From Diabrotica undecimpunctata (taxonomy: Eukaryota; Arthropoda; Insecta; Coleoptera; Chrysomelidae): a stretch of DNA of 64,000 bases. The notes under the pieces are model-generated. The model had not been told where the DNA came from and made no database searches. It saw only the letters and a program-made list of their open reading frames with translations. Made by a program: the position numbers and the translations under genes. This document shows positions 42,330 through 53,447 of the stretch, in pieces. Numbering within the stretch: the first letter of the stretch is position 1; every line of letters begins with the position of its first letter. Location: NCBI RefSeq assembly GCF_040954645.1, contig NC_092804.1:40949753-41013752 (forward strand), read 5' to 3'.

Positions 42330-43145
42330 GTATTTTTTATTTCTCTTCGCCGGTACGGAACGCTGCTTTACGTTCTGTAAGATGATCATCTTCATCATTG
42401 GCTTTTACAACGCTTCGTAAGTTTTTGCCGCGTTTACTATTGCCTTCCATTGATTCCGATCCTGTGCTATTATTTCCCATGGCCTTACTTCCATCTTCTC
42501 CAGGTCTTCCCTGACTGCGTCTTTCCACCTTTTTCTAGGCCTTCCTGTCGATCTTCTACCATCTGGTCTTTCCCAAAACACATTGCTAATCAGTCTGTCG
42601 TCATCACTCCGTACCACGTGGCCTGCCCATCTTAATCTATTGGCTTTTATGTATCTTACGATGTTTCCTTTCCCGAAGAGAGTCTCTATTTCATTGTTGT
42701 ATCTGCTCCTCCATTCATTTGTCACGCTGTCCCTGCAAGGACCATATATAATTCGCAGGATTTTGCGTTTCCATACTAATAGCTTATTGATTTCTTTCTT
42801 TCTCAATGTCCATGTTTCACTTCCATATGTCACTGCTGGCCGTATTATGGTTTTGTACATTTGGATTTTGGCACGCCTTGAGAGAAGCTTTGACTTCATT
42901 AGATGTTGAATGGCAAAGAATGATTTATTCCCCGCCAGTATTTGTATTTCAACCTCCCGTTCTCCTGTGTTTTCACTGGTAATTGTTGCTCCTAGGTATT
43001 TAAATTCTTTGACCACCTCAAAATTATGATCGTTTATGGTAATGTTTTGTCTTATTCTCTGTCGTTTCTTTTTTGATACGACCATGTATTTAGTTTTTTC
43101 TTCGTTTATTTTCAGTTCTGTTAGATCGTACCTTAATAAGTCGTT
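42330..43145 (-). mobile_element. 5-prime-truncated LINE, C-terminal RT part
   Basis: Similarity to LINE protein begins abruptly near 43,145 and ends near 42,400, with a short 3-prime region beyond. Related in arrangement to the insertion at 59.36-60.13 kb but not the same family. No target duplication was identified. Confidence 0.6.
42405..43145 (-). CDS. LINE reverse transcriptase C-terminus, uninterrupted (partial)
   Basis: An open frame of about 245 residues ends at 42,405. It contains LKINEEKTKYMVV, KEFKYLGATITSEN, TIIRPAVTYGSETWTLRKKE, RKILRIIYGPCRD, NRLRWAGHVVRSDDDRL and STGRPRKRWKDAVREDLEKM. This is the thumb and C-terminal region downstream of the catalytic box, which is missing. 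The absence of stops suggests recent insertion. It cannot act alone. Confidence 0.8.
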   Translation of the reverse strand, partial: NDLLRYDLTELKINEEKTKYMVVSKKKRQRIRQNITINDHNFEVVKEFKYLGATITSENTGEREVEIQILAGNKSFFAIQHLMKSKLLSRRAKIQMYKTIIRPAVTYGSETWTLRKKEINKLLVWKRKILRIIYGPCRDSVTNEWRSRYNNEIETLFGKGNIVRYIKANRLRWAGHVVRSDDDRLISNVFWERPDGRRSTGRPRKRWKDAVREDLEKMEVRPWEIIAQDRNQWKAIVNAAKTYEAL

Positions 43146-45025
43146 TTCATTTCTCGGTATAGTCATCCAAACCAAATCGAGTAAAAATATTATGAAAGCA
43201 ATAAAATTAGTCTTTGTATTGGAATTAAGCGCCTCACAAAAGCGGCGAACAATTATTTCTGTTGTAAACCCTTTAAAAACGTGACTATACGTCCTAATAG
43301 TAAAATTGTGAAATTCTTTGTTTATTTTTTTTTATTTGTATTTTTGTTTCGACATGTTGGTGGCCCGTGTACGTCGGAAACCCCATATAATTGATAGGCC
43401 TGATATGGCAGTAGCTACGCCCCTGCTTCGTTCTCTTGAATGTTTTAGTTGTTTAAGTATTGTCGAAGATGTATTGATATTAATGTTAATAATAAGTGTT
43501 TGTAATGTTTTACGATCTTCTTGATAATTGTTAATAGAGCTTTATTATTATTAAGTTTGTTGAAGTGTTTTGTTCTTCATAGATAATAGAAGAAAGAAAT
43601 AAAAGGAATACAATAGAGGAACGATTACAGTATTTTTCGAAAAAAATGCTATACACACAACTAAGTTTATGTTTTAAAAGTAAATAATTTAAAAACTTAC
43701 CTCTGATTTTTCAGAAATAACCTGCAACAAAAAAATACGTAAATAAAATATATATGTAATGCATTCTTTATTTGAAGCTCTCTAGTAAGCATATCAATAA
43801 TAAATTTGGGCAGAGCTAAAATTTTTCTCTTTGTATGTTTGTACTCCAGTCGTCAGAGAGAAAATTGCCACTGAACCTTTAAAAATCATATAAACAAGTT
43901 GCATTTTGCTGAGAATGTCAATTTTCTTTCTCTTCTCTTTCTTTCTTTCAAAAAAAGTTTACTACTTCTATTCCTCAACTTCCTGCTAAAACGTCCCATC
44001 GTAGGGGGGAAACGGAAAAAATCGATTTGCCAAAAATCTGTACACCGTAGAAAAAATGTTTTAAATAAAAAACGTAGCTTAGATACTTTTAAACGAAAAT
44101 GTATATTAACAAATATTTCCAGATGGATAGCGTCAGTAGTATCATATATATGCCAAAAATCATAATTTAAAAATAAAATTGACCTTTTTTGAAATTTATG
44201 TCATGCATATAAACATATACATAAACGAAATTTAAAATAACAATCATTATATTTGTCTCTTTCATCTCTACGCCCATGACTATATGTAGTAAATATTTAG
44301 TGATAAATAAAATAGTTTGTAAAATTAAATAATGTATACAATTAGCGAAACAATATTAAAAAATATATTATGATTTCTCCATTCTTTGATTTTTAAAACC
44401 AAAGTGACAAAAATCAGAACATAATAATTAAAAAAATATATTCCCTCATTGGGATCGAACTCGCGACTTCTGTAAGTAATAAGGTGGCTAATCAATGTCA
44501 TTATTTGTCAAGAACATAATGTCATTTTTTTGGTTTTATTTTGTGTTTGTGTTTATTTATTTATTGTATTCCAAAAATGGAAAGGTTATTACGAATCATA
44601 GAAGGTCCAGGAAGAATATTTATTTGCAAAAGACTGACCAAATGTATATATCTATACCCGGTTCACAATTTGTTGATAGCTCACTACAAGTTTAACCCTA
44701 ATTAGAAAACTGAAATACAGAGAGGATAAGTAATACGATATACTAGTAAAATCCAACCTAAAACTGACGGTTTAAGACGTTTTCGACTAACCCACCTTAT
44801 ATCTGAAGGAATACAATACCTTATAATCCTATTACGGGGGTATTTTGAATGGTTAGATATGAACGACCAGTGTCGTAGAGTATATGATTGAAACATTTTT
44901 TTGAACTAAATAAATATATTTTTTAAATTGTACTTATGTAAATTGTATTTTTTAATAAAACTTATTTATTTTATTCAAAAATAAAAAGTTTCTTGTCATT
45001 TGTAAAAGATACATTTATTTAATTA
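43146..45025. other. AT-rich stretch without genes
   Basis: No coding motif seen on either strand. One tRNA-like scrap lies at 44,438-44,500 (listed separately). Reading frames here are lysine, leucine or phenylalanine rich and show no family motif. Confidence 0.45.
44438..44500 (-). other. Possible tRNA or SINE head remnant
   Basis: The minus strand contains GAGTTCGATCCC, a good RNA polymerase III box B, and TTAGCCACCTTATTAC, a poor box A, about 25 bases upstream. No cloverleaf closes convincingly and no flanking duplication was found. Confidence 0.3.
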
Positions 45026-45028
45026 ATG

Positions 45029-45424
45029 AAAAAGGCGCCAAATGTCGCCTGGCAAAATTTCCAATGTATTTTAAATGTATCCATTATTTTCGAATCTGGA
45101 GTAAACTAATAAATATTTTTGAAAAATTTAAACGCAGAATGAAAGATTACATTATTACTCATGGCAGAAAGTCTCTGAAAACTTCTACAGTATTTATTTT
45201 AATATGTTATGTAACAGGGGTGAAAATAAAAGAGAAAATATAGTATAATTTTTAATTGAAAATATTGCATGCAAAAGAAACTTTTTATTTATTTTAAAAA
45301 ATATTTCATTCTGCTTTTAAATTTTTCAAAAATGCTTTTTAGTTTTCTCAGGATTTGAAAAAAAAAATGGATACATTTAAAACACATTGAACATTTTGAC
45401 AGGCGACATTTTGCGCCTTTCCCC
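45029..45424. mobile_element. Foldback MITE, about 400 bp
   Basis: The left arm AAAAGGCGCCAAATGTCGCC, ending TTTAAATGTATCCAT near 45,083, is matched by an inverted right arm ending GGCGACATTTTGCGCCTTTC at about 45,403-45,422. Further inner complementarity continues for more than 100 bases (AATATTTTTGAAAAATTTAAA against TTTTAAATTTTTCAAAAA). No coding capacity. The autonomous partner is not evident here. Confidence 0.75.
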
Positions 45425-45719
45425 TTTAATACCTTACGATTACAACTACTATTACTTACCTTATATATTTACGATTAGACAACTATTCAAATTCAAAATA
45501 AATAGGATCAACTTCGGAATCCGAGTCGTGTTGAGGGTTAATAATTAGGTTAATAATCTCTACGGTCGCATCAATTATGTTATCAAGATCTCACATTTTT
45601 TGTTCTTCTTTTATTACATGTCTTACTGCATCTTTCCAGTTTTGTTTTGTAATATGTTATAGAGACTCGTATAACAATTCACGACAACTTGTATTTTATA
45701 TGACGTATTTTTTCTAGCC

Positions 45720-46859
45720 ACATAACTTTTCATTTGTGCTCAAATGAGTTAAATTGGATTTATTTCGCAGTGGTAGAGTGGAAGTCTAAAGACTGTGATG
45801 TTTCGCCTTTCTGCCATTTTGTCAACTACGTATTTCTTGAACTTAGATTTGTGTTGCCGGGCAATTTTTAAAAGTTCTGCTTTTACCATTCCATCTTCGT
45901 AAGGCAGATACTTATACCGCAGCCAGTTAAGAATATCCTGTTTCTTCCACGCATTAGTTAGAAGTCTTTCTACTAGTCGTGAATGATAAGGTGCATTATC
46001 TAATACTATAATTGAATTTTGTGGTATCTGTTCAATCATTTGCTCAAAATACTCTTTGAAAACATCAGCTGTCATCTCCTCGTCATAGTCTTTTGTGCTT
46101 TTGGAATGAAATTCCAACAAACCATGCTTAACAAATCCTTTTTCACTGCCAATGTGAGAAATTATTAATCTACTGCCTTTACCAGAAGGTGGGGAGATAC
46201 CAGTAGACCAACCTTCCATAAAGGCTTGCCTGGAGCTTAATATATTTTTATCTGACCAAATTTTTTTAGAGTATGACCTGAGTTTACGCACGTTTCATCC
46301 TGGTAGAAGGGGCCTTTCTTCAGCCCGGAATTTTCGTATGAATCTTAGATAATTTCTTCTCCAACATCATCTTCTCCTCCCGGTCAATCAAAAGTGATTT
46401 TCGGTCTGATTTCTCCCACCGGAAATTTAATTCATTTAAAACTTGCCACAATTTAGTTCGTCCGATATGAGGCAAATCCGGGTCGTCTCTATCTTCTTGT
46501 AAAATTTTGTTTAGGTTTGGTATTTCTTTTTTGAAAAAAAATCCATGAATTTTCCTTCGAATACCATTTTTGGCAAATTCATCAATTTCAATAGGCTTTT
46601 TCCCTCTCTTTAAGTGTTCGTTTGTGTTTGGGTTAGCTATACCGTGTTTTTTTCTTTCTGATAGCAACCTATATAAAGTTGACTCTCCTGCGCCAGTCAT
46701 GTTGGCACAACTTTCGACTATGTTGCGAACAGTGTTTGTGGGATTCTGAGAAACCAGAGCATCGTGAACATTCAGGACAATAGTCTTCTCTCTTGGTGAA
46801 TAGACAGACTTACTGACTGTACGCAACAGTACCGGTGTAAAACTTGATGATGAAGCCAT
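45720..46859 (-). pseudogene. IS630-like transposase with stop at catalytic Glu
   Basis: Starting at ATG 46,857-46,859 (MASSSSFTPVLLRTV), an N-terminal helix-turn-helix region (SCANMTGAGESTLYRLLSER) and IGRTKLWQVLNELNFRWEK follow. The DDE domain then reads YQDETCVNSGHT (first Asp), SIIVLDNAPYHSR (second Asp) and PLYHCEINPI. In this family NPI is followed by the catalytic Glu; here that codon is TAA. Frameshifts lie near 46,310 and 46,270. A relative is at 63.08-64.0 kb. Confidence 0.8.
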
Positions 46860-47075
46860 CACAAACAATCCAACAAAACGAGCACGAGCGAAAGGTACGT
46901 ATATGTTCGTAGGTATATGGAATAAAAAATCACTCACGCACTGCATATAATTCGCAAAAGAAATAATCGAGACGCTAATTACTGCCGTAGACGCGGAAAC
47001 ACCGACGAGCCGTAAATTACATGCGATCAAAAACGTACTAAACAAAAAAATTGTTTTCGTTCGTAATAACTTCAC

Positions 47076-47850
47076 CCTTTCAAGTTAAGTTTCGAATATA
47101 ATTATATTATTAAAAATCTGGGGAATTCCATTTTAATTATCTTGCAACGAATAGTACCTTCGGATATGAATTCCAGGTTTTCTAGTAAAGTGATTAAACG
47201 CGAAGATTAGTATTGGAATATCGAAAGAGATAAGGTATTCTTATTTACAAAATTGTTAATGGTTAAATTCTTATTTTTATTAATATAATATAATGACCAA
47301 CATTAGTCGTGAAAGTTTTAATTGTTTTTTAGCTTAATATATTAGTATTAAAATATTATCAATATTATATATAACAGTATTAAAACATTATATTATTATT
47401 TAATGAATAAACACCTTAGGAACGCCTATGATTTACGACCGTTTTATGAGTTTGAGGCATATTTCGTGCTCTCAACAATTTGTGAACGAAGAATAGCGAA
47501 TTAAAATAAAATATTAATAATATTAATAAATATTAAATATATATTTACAACAGGAACATTTTTATTCTCAAAAGAGAAATAGAGAGAAAATATATCTTCT
47601 GTCTCTCTCTTACCTATATCTTACATATATAATGGTTTTGCCAATTCAATCATATATAAACACGTATTATTTTGCACTAGGAAATATCAAACATTACATC
47701 TAGAAGTGTCAAAAACACTCCCAAATTTTTTGGTATTTATTTAAATGACTAATACAGATTTATACAGTTTTTCCAGTTTTCTGCAAAAATGGTTTTAATG
47801 ACTTAGAACGTTTTTGTTGACACCGATTCCTTTATTCAACAATGTTCTCA
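47076..47850. other. AT-rich stretch without genes
   Basis: Low-complexity TA-rich sequence. No motif, RNA gene or element end was recognised. Confidence 0.4.
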
Positions 47851-48128
47851 GTCAAAAATTGCATCGGTTATTTTCATATTTTTCTTTGATCACAATATGC
47901 AAATAAAGTATTTAACAACATATTTTCAAAAAAAATTTACTGATCAATTTTAATGCACTTACATAGTTTTTAAAGTAATGATAATATTACATTAGATCAG
48001 GATAATAATTATTATGACATCCCACATAATTCCTTTGTTTAAAAAATATAATTTATTTGGTAATTACTTAAGTTAAATAAATCGAAGGAAACAATAGGTT
48101 TTTATTTCCAAATGTACAATTTAATATC

Positions 48129-48138
48129 TATATAAAAG
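48129..48138 (+). promoter_or_regulatory. TATA box of exon 1 copy c
   Basis: TATATAAAAG lies 86 bases before the ATG at 48,224. Copy d has TATAAAAG at 62,209-62,216, 94 bases before its ATG, in aligned sequence. Conservation of the box in both copies supports a real core promoter. Confidence 0.6.
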
Positions 48139-48223
48139 GTACATAGGTATACAGTAAAACGACCTAATAAAAGTTAATGTTTATTTAGTTTATACAGTTA
48201 TTAGTCGTTGTAATATATTAATT

Positions 48224-48278
48224 ATGAAAGTGATTGAGATTGTATTTTTTTGTGCAGTAATTGTAGTGGCTTATGCAG
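48224..48278 (+). CDS. First exon encoding a signal peptide (copy c)
   Basis: The ATG begins MKVIEIVFFCAVIVVAYA and the exon ends GCAG followed by GTACATT, a phase 1 donor. The peptide is a classic short secretion signal with AYA before the expected cleavage point. No downstream coding exon was recognised before copy d. The phase 1 donor does not fit the phase 2 acceptor of the SVWC-like exons directly, so a middle exon would be required if they belong together. Confidence 0.6.
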
Positions 48279-48397
48279 GTACATTATTTAATAAACTATT
48301 TATTAATAATATCTTTTAACAAATTAATCATTTGGCGTTGGTCATACGTTTTTATATTAACTCATTTTTTAACCTGATATCCAACTTCGTGACATAA

Positions 48398-48398
<1 letters not shown>

Positions 48399-48430
<32 letters not shown>

Positions 48431-49225
48431 CTTCAGCCTTAAGTAATCCAACTTTGGACATAGGCCTCCCCCAAATCAATCCAGTGTCTTCTATTTTGCG
48501 CCACTTGCTTCCAGTTACGTCCTCCGATCTTCTTAATGTCATCAGCTTATCTCATTTGTGGTCTTCCTTTGCTTCTCTTTCCTAACCGTGGCCTCCACTG
48601 TTGTATTTCGTGGTTCCATCTGTTATCCTTTAGTCGGGCATTGTGTCCTGCAAAGCATTTTAATTTCTCAGCATATTTTCCTGCGTTGTTTACTTTGGTT
48701 TTGCTTCTGATCCATTTGTTTGTTTTTATGTCTATTAGTCTCACCCCGAGCATTCATCTTTCCCTCGCTCTTTGCGCCATGAGTGTCCACGTCTGTGAAT
48801 CATACGTGAGTATAGGGAGGATACACTGATTGTAAATTCTGATTTTCAAATACTGTTCTATTTTAGAGCTTTTCAAGATCCAACTCAGTTTTCCAAATCC
48901 TGCCCACGCTAACCTTATTCTTCTGGTAATTTCGGCAGTTTGATTTTCTTTGTTAATTTTCATTATCTGTTCCAGGTAGATGTATTCGCTTACTATTTCT
49001 AAATTTATATCGTTCAATGTTATTTCTGGAATGTTCGGTGTATTTGTCATTATTTTTGTTTTTCCAAGTTCATCTTAAGACCTACTTTTTCCGAAGCTTA
49101 AATAGTTTCGTCATTATGGTCTGTAGTTCTTCGAAACTTGTAGCGAATATTACAATGTCATCAGCGTATCTCAGATGACTCAGTTTTCTTCCACTAACAT
49201 TTACTTCCTTATCTGCCCAGTATCC
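48399..49225 (-). mobile_element. RTE-like LINE inserted in copy c
   Basis: The 7-bp repeat ACATAAT flanks it (48,392-48,398 and 49,226-49,232), and copy d is uninterrupted at the same place (GACATAGAGTAACGTG). The 3-prime end carries a (GAA)n tail, visible as CTTCTT repeats at 48,401-48,434. Confidence 0.8.
48440..49220 (-). pseudogene. RTE-like reverse transcriptase fragment in copy c
   Basis: The minus strand reads LSHLRYADDIVIFATSFEEL with the catalytic pair (about 49,115-49,175), then a frameshift. SEYIYLEQIMKINKENQTAE, RLAWAGFGKLSWIL and TYDSQTWTLM follow, then a further shift, KCFAGHNARLKDNRW and QWRPRLGKRSKGRPQMR. It is dead and truncated. Confidence 0.8.
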
Positions 49226-49799
49226 ACATAATATCATAACGTGATAATTTAATTATTTTGTTTATATTGTCAACGTAGAAACCAATTTTATTACAATCGC
49301 AATTGAAATTTGAAGGTTATCAATTTAATTAACCAAAATCGGAATAAACATTTTTAACTCATTTCATATTTCGTGGAGAAATATATTTTGAAATTTGTGT
49401 CTTAAACTAAATATAATCTATATGTTATAGGAAATATAATTAAAGTTAGTCCCATTTATTGTTCTTTAAATTTAAATATACCTAGATGAAGTAATAATGA
49501 AGTAATTAGTGAAATATTTAAGCCGATAACCATCTTTGGAAATTTCCAACTCTCTAAGGAAACAGTTTGTAAAGGAAAGTATGTAATTACCTATTATTAT
49601 AATAAGTCTTGTAATTGGTCATAGCTGATCAGAGGAATTTTTTGTAGAGATTGCCAAATTAGTATTTATAAGAATGAAGCCACTACTAACGCGCAGAAAT
49701 CTTAATTGGAAAATCAGACTATGTACCTACTATTCGATGTTACACATTTTCAATATTATTATATAAAAATCGAGGCTTTCCAACTCTATTAAACATTAA

Positions 49800-51960
49800 A
49801 TTACTGCTGTCAAAAAAATATTTTTAATGAAAACTCATATATGTGATAATAAAACACCACAATACATCACAAAGATAAAACCCAAAAGCTTACAGGATGA
49901 CTCCACAAGATACCTATTATTCCAAAAAAGAATAACCAAAAAAAGCAGAAATACATATATCACAGAAAGTGATGGAGTCGAAGAAAGCTGGGCAAAAATT
50001 AAGTCTAATATTTTAGCCTCGGCCAAGGAAGTTCTTGGTGAAAGAAACATAAATAAATATAAATCGTTCCCAAGGCGAAGAACTTAATGGTTTTGTACAG
50101 AAGTGAAGGAAAAATGTAAAGAAAAGAAAAAAGCTTACCTGAAATACATGTCAACCAAAACACAAGAGGCATACCGTAATTACAAGACAATTAGAAACGA
50201 AACACATGCACTTGTAAGAAAAATAAAAAATGACCACTGGGAATGCTTTTCGAAAAAAATGGAACATAATTTTTATGGTCTGCAAAAGGAAATATGGCGC
50301 TTCATAAGAGGTCAAATAACGGAGGTAAAGGAACTAATAGAACCAAAACACATACAAAAGGATACGTGGATTGACTACCTAAAAAAGCTATATGCCGAGG
50401 AAGAACAAACGACGCTAGAACCGGAAAGACCAGAAATTATCACAAATGAAGAACTTAATATAAATGTACAGTAAGTTCAAAAAATACCTAAAAAACCTGA
50501 AGAACAGAAAAGCAGCAGGTAGAGACAGGATACCAAACGAGGTTCTGAAATATTGTGGAGCAGCAATGACAGAAAAATTAACAACATTAATTATTTAAAT
50601 TATAAAACACAATAGAATACCGGAAGAATGGAGAACGAGTAAACTAATTCTACTATTCAAAAAAGGAGATAAAAACAGCCAGAAAACTACAGAGGTATAA
50701 ACTTGTTAAATACTACGCTAAAACTAACAACTACAATTTTAAAAGTGCTAATAAATCAGAGGATAAGTTTAGCAGATGAACAACAGGGTAATAAATCAGA
50801 GGATAAGTTTAGCAGATGAACAACAGGATTTTCGTAATGGAAGATGGTGTACAGATGCAATCTTCGTTATAAAGCAAATTACTGAGATATCACTAGAGTA
50901 TAATAGACCAGCATTTCTGTGTCTGATTGACCTTAAGAAAGCATTTCACAGAGTTACAATCAAAGATGTAATCCATCTTCTGTATAATAGAGAAGTTACC
51001 CTAAATATTATAAAAACTATCGATAACATCTACCAAAACAACAAAATGGAAATCAGATTAGATGGACAACTTACAGAACCTATAGAAATAGGCAGCGGAA
51101 TAAGACAAGGGAATTCATTGAGCTCCATGCTCTTCAATTTGATCGTGGATGAAATGATCAAAACCGGTAACAAAGGAAGAGGATACAGAATGGGAAACAA
51201 AAAAATCAAAATACTCTGTTACGCAGACGATGCAATATTGATAGCTCAAGAGGAATATAGTCTGCAAAGACTGGCCCACAGTTTGAAGAGCAAAAGAATT
51301 TAATACAACAATCTCATCTCAGAAAACTAAAACAATAGTAATCAGCAAAGAACCAACTAGATATAAAATACAAATTGATGGCATCAGTATTGAACAATTA
51401 ATGGAAACAAAATACCTGGAAATTATACTGTCTAGCTATGGAGACCTAGAGAAAGAAGTGGGAGATCAAGTACAAAAAGCAAATAGACTGGCAGGATGCC
51501 TTAATAATACTATATGGCAAAACAGACACATTGACACTGAGATGAAGTTAAGAATTTATAAAGCCAGTGTAAGACCAACAATTACATAAATGCCTCAGAA
51601 ACAAGATTTGACACAGCCTCAACGCAAGCTCTCAGTACTTTCATGCTAAAAACGGCAGAGATGAGAGTAATGAGAAGAATTACAGGAAATACGCTGAGAG
51701 TTCGAAATAGAAGTGAAGACATTAGAAGAAAATATAACGTACACTGTATAAATGAATGGATACAAAATAAAAAAAAGGAATAACCACATAGGCAGAATGG
51801 AGGAGACCCGTGTCGTCAAAATAGCAAGAGATAAGTCACCAACCAGCAGAAAAAGTACCAGACGACCGCGCAAAAGATGAAGTGACAACCTTCCATAGAG
51901 GTATTAATCCGCCAATGAACAAGCAGATTTACTTATAAAGAGGAAGAAGAAGAAAAAAAA
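49800..51960 (+). pseudogene. Non-LTR LINE, linker to C-terminus, (AAG)n tail
   Basis: Order: EESWAKIKSNILASAKEVLG (49,980-50,040), EAYRNYKTIRNETHALVRK, RKAAGRDRIPNEVLKYCG (RT start), then frame breaks. ISLADEQQDFRNGRWCTDAI, FLCLIDLKKAFHRV (motif A, 50,920-50,960), GIRQGNSLSSMLFNLIVDE and ILCYADDAILIAQEE (catalytic pair, about 51,210-51,255) follow. After stops come EIILSSYGDLEKEVGDQVQK, RIYKASVRPTIT and the C-terminus. A 40-bp tandem duplication (50,749-50,828) breaks the frame. Same family as 16.2 and 60.34 kb, and the longest copy here. Confidence 0.8.
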
Positions 51961-51964
51961 GGAA

Positions 51965-53400
51965 TTGGGAAATTGCCATACGCGAGATTCAGCATTTTCT
52001 TCACAAATGGAATCATCGTCAAAAGATGGCAGCTTGGTCAGGACTACCAAGAGCGTAGAAGGCTTTCATGATTTACTTTAATCTTTATTTTAATGTGTAA
52101 GACGTCACAACAATGCTAAACACGCTTACTGGGGATCTAGATTAATAACAGAACTAATTAAACACAACTCCAAACTTGGTTGAGTTTTGTGTCACCAAGG
52201 GAATTCCACTCGAACTTCGAACACTACCAACTTGTTTTAAATTCTCATCCACTTTCTTATCATGGTTACAATATGTACAAATAATCTTAAGAAGCAACAT
52301 CCATCATTCCTAGGTAATGACTTTACGAATTAGGAAATATTTCGAAATATTGATAACAAATTGATAATAACAGAGGCTTTTGAAAAACTGCTGTTGGATA
52401 GGTTACAACTAATTCTTGCAAAACGCCAACTAAGACCAAACTATCAGTTTGAATTTAGACAACAACATCTCTGGAAGAAAGGAAATACTAATCCGCAGAC
52501 TTTTTTGTATACTTCTCAAAACTTTGATAGAGTTGTGTACACTGGTCTACTCTACAAACTTAGAGAAGTCCTTCCCTTTAAATATTTCCTTATGGTTAAA
52601 AGTTCCACAGGGTAGTATTGTGGGACCTGCTCTTTACCTTATATTTACAGCCGATCTATCTACGAGCAATGATATCGTCACAGCAACGTACGCAGATGAT
52701 AAAGCAATTTTAGCTTCACAATTAGACCCCAACTTTGCTTTCCAGCTACAGGCCACTTTTAACAAAATACAAATATAGCTGAGAGAGTGAAAGATAAAAG
52801 TAAATAAGATCAAGTCAATCCACATAAGATTTACTAATAGAAAAAACACATGGCCCCAGTCTCTTTAAATTAAACCCAGAGTTAGAGCAAAAAGATCCTG
52901 TTAATTATTTGGGTATGCACCTCGACAGGCAGTTAACATCGAAGAAGCATATGTTCTTGAAAAGAAAACAACTGGGCCTGAAGCTTAGCGGACTTATTGA
53001 TAAATCAGTCATAAAACCGGTATGGAGTTGTGGAATCCAACTATGTGGAGAGGTTTCAATTAAGAGTCCCACTGGTCATTACAAATGCACCATAGTATGT
53101 ACTTAAGCAGTGCATTATGCACGACATTTAAGTCAAAACTATCAAAGAAGAGATCACAAATTGCTTCCAAAAGTATGGTCTGCGGCTTGACAACCTAACA
53201 ATCTTCCAACGAACCTCATGAGGCCACTACCAAACACAAGACTAAAGCGACACACTCACAGTGATCTTTTGTTAATTTTTGTTAAAATTAAAATATAATA
53301 GGAAATTGTAATGGGGTAACTTCTTGCGTGTTTGTGTTTGTGTGTAAGATAATTACACAATTTACTTATTGTAATATTATTACAGATTGTAAATAAATAG
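51965..53400 (+). pseudogene. Jockey-type LINE fragment
   Basis: TEAFEKLLLDRLQLIL and LRPNYQFEFRQQH (52,370-52,465) are motif 1 and 2 regions. A short deletion joins QNFDRVVYTGLLYKL (about 52,520-52,560), then PQGSIVGPALYLIFTADL and ATYADDKAILASQ (catalytic pair, about 52,685-52,725). YLGMHLDRQLTSKKH follows near 52,905, with a degraded C-terminus to about 53,270. Frameshifts at several points. It is better preserved than the Jockey fossils in the segmental duplication. Confidence 0.75.
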
Positions 53401-53447
53401 AAAGTTACAAAAATATTATTTAGTTGTCATTTTTGCATATTCGTCTA

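Larger units (their letters stand above)
47851..49700 (+). repeat. Dispersed duplication carrying a first exon, copy c
   Basis: Matches 61,919-62,700 in order, from GTCAAAAATTGCATCGG through the promoter and exon 1 to AGAAATCTTAATTGGAAAAT near 49,695. Copy c additionally holds a LINE (48,399-49,225) and about 370 bases near 49.28-49.65 kb that copy d lacks. Confidence 0.85.

Noticed and set aside
47076..47850. Centromeric or satellite array in the TA-rich stretch
   Set aside because: No repeating unit is visible; it is simply low-complexity AT-rich sequence.
48224..48278. Direct splicing of exon 1 copy c to a SVWC-like terminal exon
   Set aside because: Both terminal exons lie upstream on the same strand and need phase 2, while exon 1 ends in phase 1; joining them would give an early stop.
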